A DNA stretch of 64,000 nucleotides from Halocaridina rubra. Lineage: Eukaryota > Arthropoda > Malacostraca > Decapoda > Atyidae. A program made the position numbers and the translations under genes. Each line of letters starts with the position of its first letter. Position 1 is the stretch's first letter. The stretch spans positions 52,501-116,500 of the forward strand of contig JAXCGZ010009466.1 in NCBI GenBank assembly GCA_037179515.1. Reading direction: 5' to 3'. Below, in pieces: positions 29,301 to 37,319 of the stretch. A model generated the notes under the pieces. That model was not told where the DNA came from. It made no database searches and saw nothing but the letters and a program-made list of their open reading frames with translations.

Positions 29301-32300
29301 AACATTTAAAAAAGTGATGAGCTCAGATGTTAAGTCACTCAAATGACATGATCCAAAACTTCATATATATATATTAAAGAACTATATACAGTACTACAAA
29401 AAGTGAAAAAAGCTCTCTCAATAATAAACTGACTCACCATATATCCTACACTATTATACAAAAGGCAACAAAAGGGGGGGTTAAAAAAAAAAAGTTCTAT
29501 CCAAAAGCACTGGAATGTCTACAATGCTTGAATATCCTCATACTTGACACAAATTATTTGTTCAATGTTTTCCTTTAAAATGTCCTATAATTCTCACTCA
29601 CTATTTTTTATCCATCATATGAAAGTTATTTCCTGCTATAAGGTATGCTGCAGGGGGATAGCCTCAGAGTGGCTTGTAAGCTAATAGGTAGGGGAATGCG
29701 AACTCAAGATAAAATCGATTTTCTCAGTTTTGTCTGTATCCTAAAGACAATCACCCTACTTTAATTTTCTTATCAATAAGCAAAGTTATACAATTAGTCA
29801 AATTCTGTACCCAAAATGCATTCTTCTTTAATGGAAATTCTTTCAGGTACAAATCTGAATGTAAATAAACCCCTATCCCCTGCTCTTATCATTTTATACA
29901 TGGGTTATTTGAAATTTCAAGGCACGGCTTCGTATGTATGTTGATAAAACTTCTATATGGTGAATGGGGTGTTTTTACATTTTTCTGGAAAGAGCTCACC
30001 AGTCATAGACTGCAGGATAAATCACATCAATACAAGTACTATTTTTCATTTTACTGAGATCCGATGTATGTTCCTCAATACACCAGCATTTCAATTTCAA
30101 AGAGATTAGTTAAAATGGGAGTAGCACAAAATTTGTTTTAACGAGACCTATGAATATGCAGTCCTAGTGTCAATAAGAAATTACCTGAAACTCAGTAAAT
30201 TAGCATATCCTTCCAACTTCGTCAATAAAGTGTTAAGGACATCAAGAATTAAGATAAAGATCCCCTATTTCTGTAAGGACATAAAAGATATTGAAAATGT
30301 GCATAGTTAGAAGACCAAGGTAGTGCCTGGCTAATATATTTTAATTATCATGAGATATAAAATAGAATGAGGCTGTCATCACTTGATGAGAGAAAATTTA
30401 ACCGAGACATTCATTAACTTGGATGACTGACGTTGCTGACACTAATTTTTTCTTTTTTTCTTTTTTACAATACATCTGTCTCATCCCCAACTATTCTGGG
30501 CTGTTTTAATAGGTTTCGATAATTTAATACTATATATCATTCCTAAACACAATTTGTTGCAGGAGTCGTTTTGGATATTTTTTTACTTTTCTTTCAAATC
30601 TGTGCCCGAGTTCTTCCTGCTGCTAGCTCCCATTAAATAACGTGTTCATACACACATGTGCCACTGACCTGTAGGTATAGGGTCAATCAATGAAAAGAGA
30701 GGGCGGAGTTAGTCATGCGCATTAAGCCAATTGTGTTAAATGAATAAGAATTGAAAAGTGATGTCTTTGTCAACCATTTCCTCAAGTCACTTATGGGATG
30801 ACAGAACTGTGCTGAAGTACCTGAATGTGATTTCAAAGTCACTAGTAAAATGGCGGGCATCTTGTGAAGTTATTGATGTTTGGTTTTCTAAAATGGGAAC
30901 CGATTGGTGGAAACGAGATTGAAGTGGAAATAAAGACTGCCCCTGCAATTTACATAAGATAATCAGATATACTTCTATGCAGTTTTTGGATGGAGAAGAA
31001 ATCTGTCTTTTCTTAAAATTTTTTGCGTGCTGAATAAATCTGATCTTCAAGACCTTCGTAAATTACTCGTTTTAAGCAAATAACTTCCAAAGGCTGTCAA
31101 GGTCAGCTTCATGCAAAACACATCAAAAACCACAGGAAATACATAAATTTCACTTTTAAAGGCAGAAGGGTGTAACTGAATAAAGGTACCCTTTTTGTAA
31201 TGTCAGGGAAGATCATACCTAATCTAATACCCATAAATTATGATACAAAAGGTTATTGCAGTTCTTAAATGCACTTGCCAAAGCATACTCTAGTGTGTGT
31301 GTAATTACTTAATTGCAATTACCTAAGTATGATTACAGGAAAGAGCCCCATGCTTGTAACTCCCCGTCTCCTTAAAACTATGGATTGAGTTAGCATTAAC
31401 CACTTCTTCGCCTAGCGAATTCCAATCATCAGCTACTCTTACACTAAAAAAGTACCACCTTACATTCTACAAAGAAGTTTTCTTAAGAACCTTCAAGCAA
31501 TGACCTCTAGTTCTAGTGCCAGCCATATCAAAATATCGATCCCTATCCCCTCTTGTCATAACCAAGAAGGAATTCATATACCATCACCATTTCCCCCCCC
31601 ACAATCTTTTAGCTTCAAGTGATGGTAAGTCTAATACCCTCAGCTTTTCCTAATAACTGAGATTGCGTATTTCTGGCACCAGTTTCGTGGCATGTCTTTG
31701 AACATTTTCTAGTTTAACTATGTGCTTTTGCAAGTGTGGATTCCAAAAGGGGGCTGCACACTCAAGATTTGGCCTCATATAGGTTACAAACATTTCCTTG
31801 TCCAAGTGCCTGAAAGCTACCCTTACATTTGATAAGAAAGCAAATGCTGCTGCCCTTACTATGCCATTTATATGCATTTCCACAGAAAAATCTGCCAGTA
31901 TGTTTACTCCTAGATCTCTCTCATTTTCTATGTCTTGAAGTTATGCTGCTGCTATTGTGTATTCAAGCTTGGGGCTTTTTGCACTTGTACCCATTCTCAT
32001 TACCTTATATTTTAAAGTAATGATATTCATTAGCAACTTTTCTGACCACTCATTGAGACTATTTAGGTCTTCCTAAAGTTCTCTACCATTGTTCTCGTCT
32101 CTTACTTTCTTCACAATCTTGCATAATCTGCAAACATATTTATGACTGAATTTACAGACTTTTGTGGGTCATTTACATATACAAGGAACAAAAGTGGCCC
32201 TAAAACTGAACCCTGTGGAACCCCAATACTAACCCTTCTCCATATAAACACAGAGTATCTAACTCTAACCCTCTGTTCCCTTCCTTCGGATCATGTCAAG

Positions 32301-34474
32301 ATTAGCAAACCTAACATCTCCATGTCAAGAACAGCGAACCCAATGATTCCCACGTAAAGAACAACGAACCCAATGATTCCCATGTAAAGAATGGCCAAAC
32401 CAAATGTCTTCATGTAAAGGAAAATATACCTTTGACAAGATATGTTTTATGAACTTATTTATTGACAAATGAACAATTAAACTAACATATTACTCGATTT
32501 CCATATGAAATTCTGTAAAAAAAAATTAGTTATTGAAAGGATACTGCATAGCAATTGCCTTACAGAACCCTGATAACCTGTCAACCGTATTTCGTTCCAT
32601 TCACATGAACTGATTTAAATAACCTTGTGGAAAAGTGCGTCTGCATTCTCGCATATTCTTAATTTTAGCCTTGTGCTTTGCCCAGTATGTTCTATATGTT
32701 AAATTAGGTTGTCCAATTCATAAATTTATTACATGATTCACATTTTAATTTCCGTCAAATAAGTGATTTATTCTTTATCCAGTCATCACTGGTAATATTA
32801 TTGGTTTCACAACAAAGTTATCTAGTGAACAGAAGCTTTGAAAACTAAGCAGTTATTGCAATGTCTGGCAACGAAGTGTTCATGTATAGAACATTGAACC
32901 CGATTATTCCCATGTAAAGAATAACGAACCTAATAATCTTCTTGTAAAGAATAGCAAACCCTGTTGTGAGTGGGTTTGCTATTCTTGACATGATCCCCTT
33001 CAAGTTTTTATCCATTCCAAAACATTTCCACCTATTCTCGTCATTGTTTGCAGCTCCTTAATAAGTCTCCCGAGTGGGACCGTACCAAATGCATTATGGA
33101 AATCTAGGAATATGCAATCTTCCCAGTCTTCTCTTTCCTGTAAGATTTAGCTTACCTCATCATAAAATTCTAATAATTTTGTTACTGTAGATCTACCATC
33201 TCTGAAGCAACGTTGTCTCACTGACAAAAAGTTGAAGGATTCCAATTAAGAGAGATGTGTTTTTTAGTGGCTTCTCCATAACTTAAACTATGATGGTCAA
33301 GGAAACAGGTCTATAGTTTAGAGCTCCATCCCACCTTCCCTTTTTCAAGATAGGTACCACGTTCGCTTGTTTTCAGCATCTTAGAATCTTCCAAGATTCC
33401 AGCGACTTATGAAATACAATACATAGAGCCGATGATATTGAATTCGTGCATTTCTCAAGTACATAAGGGGGTATATGATCAGGACCTGTAGCTTTATGGG
33501 CATCTAACTTCATGAGCGCTTTGCTTACCTCTGTGACTGAAAAGATGATGATCTTTAATACCGGCCCATGAACTCCTGATTAACATGCAGCAGCTTACTG
33601 ATTCAGTCTATGATTGAATCTCTCTAAATGCCCTCACCAGTGAGCTCCTAATATATTTAGTCCTTTCATTGCAAAGCAGTGAAGGCAGCATTTTCAGTCT
33701 TTGGTGCTAAATGAGAAAATATTTAAGTCTGTAGAAAAGTCTTTTGTATATCTGGTTTGTTATCTGATAAGAGCAGTGACTTTAGTAAATTTAGTGAGAT
33801 ATGGTCTTCATAAGAAAGCTTCAATCTCCCACAGACTTGGAAATCGCAAGAAAACTACTTTTCCAAATGACTGAGCCATCACAGCAGTCCTACAGAACCT
33901 TAGGTAATATTACGTAACAACCCACACTCTCAAATTAGTATTTTTAGAGCTTCGTTGAGACTACAAAGATAATTTGCCAACACATTTGGGTAAATTTCCG
34001 TGAAGCGGGGCTGGAAATGCAAAAAAACCGGCCCTAGGCATCTCTCCCGACTGCTACGAATCCCGTCGCCGCGTCAGAGTTGGGGATCGAACTTTGACAT
34101 TAATTCCATGGAAAAATAAACAAATTAATATATGTAACATTACACAAAGGCCATAAAACTCAATTATTCGCTTAAATGTGGTCATAAATCGGCCCAAACC
34201 GCATATCGTAACCTGTGCAAGTCAATGGTTACGTAAATAATCCATTAGTAATCCCCCCGCAGGTCCCTCCGAGGATGTGAACGCCATTTCCCCCCAATGG
34301 ATAAAAATCGCATAAAACGCGACAGTGTTTTACGTGTCATTAACTATAATTACCTGGTATGTAATGCGACCTTTTCGACATGACATTGTCGCTATCGATA
34401 TCTAACGGCCTTTTCCGGGAATCGGGGGTTCCGGGAGATGTCACGGATTCTTCCATTATTTCTTCGGTCGCCAT
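21719..34474 (-). CDS. ps: Nova/pasilla-type triple-KH RNA-binding splicing regulator, 559 aa, six coding exons
   Basis: Coding exons on the minus strand are 34474-34354, 28957-28805, 28602-28448, 26882-26729, 25701-25486 and 22599-21719. All junctions are GT-AG and in phase, giving 560 codons including the stop. The protein has a basic bipartite NLS-like start (RKRP at 20-23, SKR at 33-35), KH1 at about 48-118 (GKGG 64-67), KH2 at about 144-218 (GKGG 158-161), a Gly/Asn/Pro-rich linker at about 220-470, and KH3 at 473-545 (GPGG 487-490, with Pro at the usual Lys of the GxxG loop). Nova/pasilla proteins bind YCAY clusters in pre-mRNA in the nucleus and regulate alternative splicing. Overall order, the DSRKRPL start and the [14 protein letters not shown] segment after KH2 match the arthropod pasilla branch. 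Additional alternative exons could exist in the introns. Confidence 0.93.
23020..23061. repeat. Poly(A) tract in intron 5 of the Nova-type gene
   Basis: About 42 consecutive A on the plus strand. No retroposed body was identified next to it. Confidence 0.9.
23131..23202. repeat. (TA)n microsatellite
   Basis: TA tract of about 72 bp. It abuts the terminus of the short Tigger element at 23203. Confidence 0.97.
23203..23533 (+). mobile_element. Internally deleted Tigger (about 331 bp) within (TA)n
   Basis: The left end cagggggtcctcgg and the right end cgaccccgtg are inverted, and the element sits between two (TA)n tracts. An ATG at 23309 opens a 42-codon frame starting [12 protein letters not shown] with [12 protein letters not shown], the N-terminal helix-turn-helix region of Tigger transposases. 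It stops at 23435-23437 before any catalytic sequence. Confidence 0.7.
23534..23625. repeat. (TA)n microsatellite
   Basis: TA tract of about 92 bp separating two Tigger termini (23533 and 23626). Confidence 0.97.
23626..25433 (-). mobile_element. Tigger T3 in intron 5 of the Nova-type gene, split by a LINE derivative
   Basis: The 3' part (23626-23926) starts ctgggggtcccc and shares gagtctggagaggcaaaagaac with the 3' end of T1 near 11850. The 5' part (24637-25433) has the terminus ggaccccctg, two leader units, and an ORF start near 24903 reading [19 protein letters not shown] and then [14 protein letters not shown]. It then jumps to TRGWFNCFK, so part of the DNA-binding domain is deleted. A LINE derivative (23927-24636) lies between the halves. 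The catalytic core is absent. Confidence 0.7.
23927..24636 (-). mobile_element. Non-autonomous derivative of the LINE at 46931 (endonuclease start fused to the RT C-terminus)
   Basis: On the minus strand it begins with the endonuclease start ([39 protein letters not shown]). After MDLESPD it jumps directly to the LINE C-terminus ([30 protein letters not shown]) and ends with the 3' UTR and an A tail (T-run 23927-23937). The nuclease active site and the whole reverse transcriptase are missing, so it can only have moved in trans or been deleted after insertion. Confidence 0.7.
25486..25701 (-). CDS. ps: Nova-type gene coding exon 5 (end of KH2 and start of linker)
   Basis: The acceptor is ATTTCAG| and the donor is CTGCAG|GTAAGT. 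The exon encodes [17 protein letters not shown], the last KH2 helix plus the conserved [18 protein letters not shown] segment, then a Thr/Gly/Asn-rich linker. Confidence 0.92.
25702..26640. other. Intron 4 of the Nova-type gene, no further feature except a (TA)n tract
   Basis: Intron 4 runs from 25702 to 26728. A (TA)n tract lies at 26234-26302, and a short repeat shared with 58953 and 62765 lies at 26641-26690. Nothing else was recognised. Confidence 0.5.
26234..26302. repeat. (TA)n microsatellite
   Basis: TA tract of about 69 bp in intron 4 of the Nova-type gene. Confidence 0.97.
26641..26690 (-). repeat. Short interspersed motif shared with 58953 and 62765
   Basis: The minus strand reads ccttggggagctaagagg, then tgattgaggtgtg and ggcttaagg. 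The same order occurs at 58953-58993 (+) and 62765-62812 (-). It probably belongs to the 3' end of an RTE-like LINE or a SINE that uses it. Confidence 0.45.
26729..26882 (-). CDS. ps: Nova-type gene coding exon 4 (KH2)
   Basis: The acceptor is CCCCACAG| and the donor is TATAT|GTAAGT. The exon encodes [18 protein letters not shown] and [15 protein letters not shown], ending RCITVI in phase 1. Confidence 0.93.
26941..28080. other. Intron 3 of the Nova-type gene, no recognised feature
   Basis: AT-rich intronic DNA without recognisable repeats or conserved frames. Confidence 0.4.
28081..28415 (-). mobile_element. LINE-derived short retroelement (5' leader plus 3' tail), intron 3 of the Nova-type gene
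   Basis: On the minus strand it starts tagtaggttggctcatggc, passes cagccgcccgttgcgatact and a poly-T run, continues with tgtcctggacagttcgatgt and ends with the gtgcccaagcccgatgaggg tail and poly(A) (T-run at 28081). The copy at 53820-54143 is highly similar. The first part matches the 5' leader of the LINE at 46931-49897, and the tail resembles that LINE's 3' end. It begins about 32 nt downstream of the exon 3 donor. Confidence 0.75.
28448..28602 (-). CDS. ps: Nova-type gene coding exon 3 (KH1, second part, and linker)
   Basis: The acceptor is CATATTTCAG| and the donor is AAGCAG|GTAATT. The exon encodes [16 protein letters not shown] and [13 protein letters not shown], and ends AEREKQ at a codon boundary. 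A LINE-derived insertion begins about 32 nt beyond the donor. Confidence 0.93.
28805..28957 (-). CDS. ps: Nova-type gene coding exon 2 (KH1, first part)
   Basis: The acceptor is ...TTTTCAG| and the donor is CCGG|GTAGGG. The exon encodes [24 protein letters not shown] and [10 protein letters not shown], which is the GxxG-bearing half of KH1. The 5.4-kb intron upstream holds LINE sequence and the 709-bp TIR element. Confidence 0.93.
28958..31329. other. Intron 1 of the Nova-type gene, 3' half, no recognised feature
   Basis: No repeats or coding frames were recognised; only short A and T runs. Confidence 0.35.
31330..33585 (-). mobile_element. 5'-truncated CR1/L2-group LINE (old copy) in Nova intron 1
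   Basis: On the minus strand it aligns throughout with the RT part of the element at 36781-40627: near 33500 the ATEVCKALMDLD region, near 33180 the [13 protein letters not shown] region, and 31883-31650 the [21 protein letters not shown] and [20 protein letters not shown] segments. It has many frameshifts. The 3' end (31330-31370) has the family end ggaaagagcccc. A 709-bp DNA element is inserted at 32288-32996. Confidence 0.75.
32288..32996. mobile_element. 709-bp non-autonomous TIR element with 30-bp subterminal repeat arrays
   Basis: The 24-bp ends (32288-32311 and 32973-32996) are reverse complements with one mismatch; they begin GGATCATGTCAAGA. A perfect 5-bp duplication CCTTC flanks the element (32283-32287 and 32997-33001), and the disrupted LINE resumes on the other side. 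The end sequence itself is the unit of a ~30-bp direct array: copies start at 32292, 32321, 32351, 32381 and 32411 on the left, and at 32881, 32911 and 32941 on the right, before the final inverted copy. Typical unit start is CATGTAAAGAA followed by CGAACC. There is no ORF in the core. I could not assign a superfamily. Confidence 0.8.
33586..34353. other. Intron 1 of the Nova-type gene, 5' part
   Basis: Nothing was recognised except the donor side of exon 1. Base composition becomes more GC-rich toward the exon, as expected near a promoter. Confidence 0.4.
34354..34474 (-). CDS. ps: Nova-type gene coding exon 1
   Basis: The exon encodes residues 1-40 from ATG at 34474 (start [10 protein letters not shown]) and includes [10 protein letters not shown] and SKRSHY. 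It ends after one base of codon 41; the donor is CCAG|GTAATT. The ATG is the first in this exon after a short presumed 5' UTR. Confidence 0.85.
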
Positions 34475-34508
34475 GTCTGACTTCACTCTACTAGTCTCAC
34501 CAAGCAGT

Positions 34509-34533
34509 GACTGAAAACTCTCAGCGCATGCGC
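34509..34533 (-). promoter_or_regulatory. Promoter candidate of the Nova-type gene: initiator plus NRF-1-like site
   Basis: On the minus strand an arthropod-type initiator TCAGTC lies at 34514-34509, about 35 nt upstream of the ATG. A GCGCATGCGC palindrome (NRF-1-like core) at 34533-34524 is about 10 nt further upstream. There is no TATA box. This would give a very short 5' UTR. Confidence 0.45.
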
Positions 34534-34877
34534 AGTCATGGCACTCTAGAGAAGATGGAATATTTATTTTTTTCTTTATGAGAGAAAATGGTGATTTTTA
34601 AACGCGGGTACTTTAAATATTTAAACGCTCGCATGTGGAAGATGTCAAGGCGACTTTGATATAATTTCATAAAACTGCATATTCAGGCTAGAAACTGTCT
34701 AAAAACATCTGGGAAATGGGAGAAGAATTTGAGTCAGGTTTAATATACGTAAGAATGTATTTTAGATACAGAGTTGTAGATGAATATATTCCACAAGAAG
34801 TGCGTGGATATTGAATATTTGGACGGTTTTAGCAACAAGAGGAATGAACAATACTGAGACGCTTTGCGCTAACTAGC

Positions 34878-35013
34878 ATACCTCTGCCTTGTTCTTAACC
34901 TTTTTCTTTTCCTCCGTCTTAGTGTCTTCTTGTGCCCGGGCCTTTTGTTGATTAGGGTAGTTTTTGCCTGTCTCGGTGTCACACTCATAATAAAGAAAGA
35001 AAGAAAAAAAAAG
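34878..35013 (+). repeat. 3' tail of the jockey/CR1-like LINE family
   Basis: It contains cttaacctttttcttttcct, cttgtgcccgggcctttt and tttttgcctgtctcggtgtc followed by an A-rich tail. This matches the 3' ends of the copies at 46931 and 23927 in inverted orientation. Only the last ~135 bp of the element is present. Confidence 0.65.
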
Positions 35014-35219
35014 ATTTATGTATTGGTGAGCGCTAAGGATCTCACGGGAATCCTTTTCTGTTTGTAGACCAAAACCATCCACAGAGTTGTAGAAATCTGG
35101 AATAGGCGATACACTACAGAGGTAGAATCCAAGTCTTTGGAGAGGAAAATGAGAAAAATTTATAAAGAGCCTGAAAAGATTAGAAAATAAAAATTCATTA
35201 CAAGACTAAACTGCTCCCG

Positions 35220-35404
35220 TGTTACGTCACGAATTCCCATTTCTATTAAGGGCTAAAATGGTGCCTTCTTTGAAGGACATTGGTTTTCGCAGTGTGACCG
35301 TTGTTAACCTGACTGACTGCCCTTCCTAACCTCAGACCGTGGCGGGTCTCGAACCAACTACCTCACGAATCAAAGTAGTGTGCTCTATCACCCGGTCACG
35401 TCGG
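35220..35404 (-). repeat. tRNA-derived SINE, copy 1
   Basis: The minus strand starts with a tRNA-like head: tggccgacgtgaccgggtga, an A-box-like gatagagcac and a B-box ggttcgagacc. A body follows that reads aagaaggcaccattttag in part. A diverged copy with the same order lies at 43530-43705, which defines the family. Confidence 0.65.
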
Positions 35405-35522
35405 CCAAAATTTTATCATGAAACTAAAACCACCATAAATGACTACCACCAAATTCACGCAGTTGAATCAAAAGGAAATATCCATGTTGGAGTCACAGGC
35501 ATTGCGGCCTTTTCCAGGACGT

Positions 35523-35680
35523 CCTAATTATCTAATTGTGCTCACAGGAAAGAGTCCCATGGTAGGAACTTCCCGTCTCCTGGTCAGGTTCTTTCATATT
35601 TGTTTACTCAATGATACCTATCATATCTTTTCATATAACTATGAATGGGTTAATGTGAGTTAATGTGATTAGCTTTTGCT
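35523..35680 (-). repeat. 3'-terminal fragment of the CR1/L2-group LINE family
   Basis: The plus strand reads caggaaagagtcccatg, ttcccgtctcctgg and atgatacctatcatatc in order, matching the reverse complement of the 3' end of the element at 40540-40620. About 150 bp is retained. Confidence 0.55.
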
Positions 35681-35939
35681 TACCTCATGTCAGTTTTTGA
35701 CATTCATTTACACATTGTGGATTCATTTGTCTACGTTTTTTTTACTGCTTTATTCTTTGCCATATTATAATCAAATTCTGCCACATTTCCTTCTTTGGGG
35801 TTTCGCGTAAACTAAAACGGCAGTCTCGATCTCAGGATACAGTAGTGTATCTTTTGTACGTTACTTGCTGACACCAATCTTCTATTTAGAAATAATACTC
35901 TATGTAAAGTAACACCGACATTCCACCAGATTATATATG

Positions 35940-35950
35940 TATTTTTCTAT

Positions 35951-36009
<59 letters not shown>

Positions 36010-36045
36010 TGCATTTGTCTATTTATTTATTAATTTATTTATTAA
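35940..36045. repeat. (TTTA)n microsatellite
   Basis: Tetranucleotide ATTT repeats over about 105 bp, imperfect at the 3' side. Confidence 0.95.
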
Positions 36046-36232
36046 TGGTCTCATTTGTATTGTTTATTAACCCACCCAATTACTGTATTCATTTACGGTC
36101 TTTTAAATGATGGAGTATCAAGTTCTATGCAATAGGTATACAAAATGTTGTAAAGTCAAAATCATTCTCTGTAAGTTGACAACATGCATTAGGATCCATG
36201 AGTCATAGGAGTATTGAAGTTGTTGTGAATTT

Positions 36233-36464
36233 GGCCCGATTTCTTAAACAGTGTAAACCTAGCATACCATATTGTTAGTTAGCTAGACACACACAAATGG
36301 ATTTCATATACGCATCTGACGCGGTTCCGTGTATGGCTAGGATCCCTTTCGGGATCCTAGCCATACACAGAGCCACGTCAGATGCGTTTATGAAATCCAT
36401 TTGTGTGTGTCTAGCTTACTAACAATATGGTATCCTAGGTTTACACTGTTTAAGAAATCGGGCC
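36233..36464. mobile_element. 232-bp foldback MITE (near-perfect palindrome)
   Basis: Two ~114-bp arms (36233-36346 and 36351-36464) are reverse complements with about six mismatches. The centre is gatccctttcgggatc. The outer ends are ggcccgatttcttaaacagt and its complement. There is no ORF. The flanking bases (ttt and tta) show no clear target duplication, so the class is unknown. Arm identity near 95% suggests a fairly recent origin or maintenance by hairpin-based repair. Confidence 0.85.
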
Positions 36465-36689
36465 TTAATGTACTCATACTAAAAATTCTAATATATATTT
36501 ACTAAATTTCGAGAGGATTCGTATATCTTGATTTTTTTCTAGTTGAGTTCTTAAATTGAAAAATGAATATTGATGTAGGTTTAAGATCTCACATTCTTAG
36601 TAAGAATACTATGTAAAGAAGACAATGCTTGATCTTATTGACTATATACGAGATCGTAATTTTGACTGTATTTACCCTCTTGTATTCAC
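36465..36689. other. Unannotated AT-rich spacer
   Basis: Nothing recognised. Confidence 0.3.
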
Positions 36690-36780
36690 TAATTGACTCA
36701 CGGGAAAGAGTCCCATATTCGAAATTCCCCGTCACTTGATGGCTTTTAGTTTCATTTACTCATCATTTCTTATCATATAC
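36690..36780 (-). repeat. 3' end of an older CR1/L2-group LINE copy, split by a younger insertion
   Basis: The plus strand reads ctcacgggaaagagtccc, ttccccgtcacttgatgg and ttcttatcatata, the reverse complement of the family 3' end. The rest of a minus-strand copy resumes at 40628. The pair is best explained as one old copy interrupted by the plus-strand element at 36781-40627, with some bases lost at the join. Confidence 0.5.
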
Positions 36781-36804
36781 AGCTGTAAGACAGTAATCGA
36801 AAAA

Positions 36805-37317
36805 ATGAAAGACGTTGTGATGGAAAGGGCAAACCCACTCATCAGACAGGCACTTGATAAGGAGAAGACAGTGGTAATCTCAGGCATAAGCGAATCCCAG
36901 GAGCCAACATGGCAGGGGAGACTTGAAGAAAATAAAGCTAGGGTTGTAGACCTGATAAGAAAGCTTGGAGTAGTTTGTGGTCCTGAGGATATTGTAAACA
37001 TACACCAACTAGGTAAATATTCGAGGGAAGGAAAGCCGAGACCAACAAAAGTAACCTTTGAGAGAGGGGAAATATGTAGGGAAATATTGTTGAGAAAAAA
37101 AAGTCTAAAAGACCTTCAAGAATTCAAAGAAGTGTTCATTAGACGATACAGAACACAGGAAGAGATGGGAAAGATCAAAAACTTGTTGCAAGAGGTAAGA
37201 AGGTTAAATGATGAAAGAAATGAAGAAGAGAAGAAAAATTTTCGTTACAGAGTTCTTCCAGACAAAGGGGAGATAAAGAAGATAATGACAGAAGATCAGG
37301 GGATGGGGCCTCATTAA
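36805..37317 (+). pseudogene. LINE ORF1 C-terminal part
   Basis: From the first in-frame ATG (36805) it encodes a charged protein with KTVVISGISES, CGPEDIVNIHQLGKY and RPTKVTFERGE, reminiscent of the RRM-like core of LINE ORF1 RNA-binding proteins. A basic coiled region follows (EEMGKIKNLLQEVRRLNDER). It stops at 37315 and slightly overlaps ORF2. The N-terminus is missing because the insertion is 5'-truncated. Confidence 0.6.
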
Positions 37318-37319
37318 GA

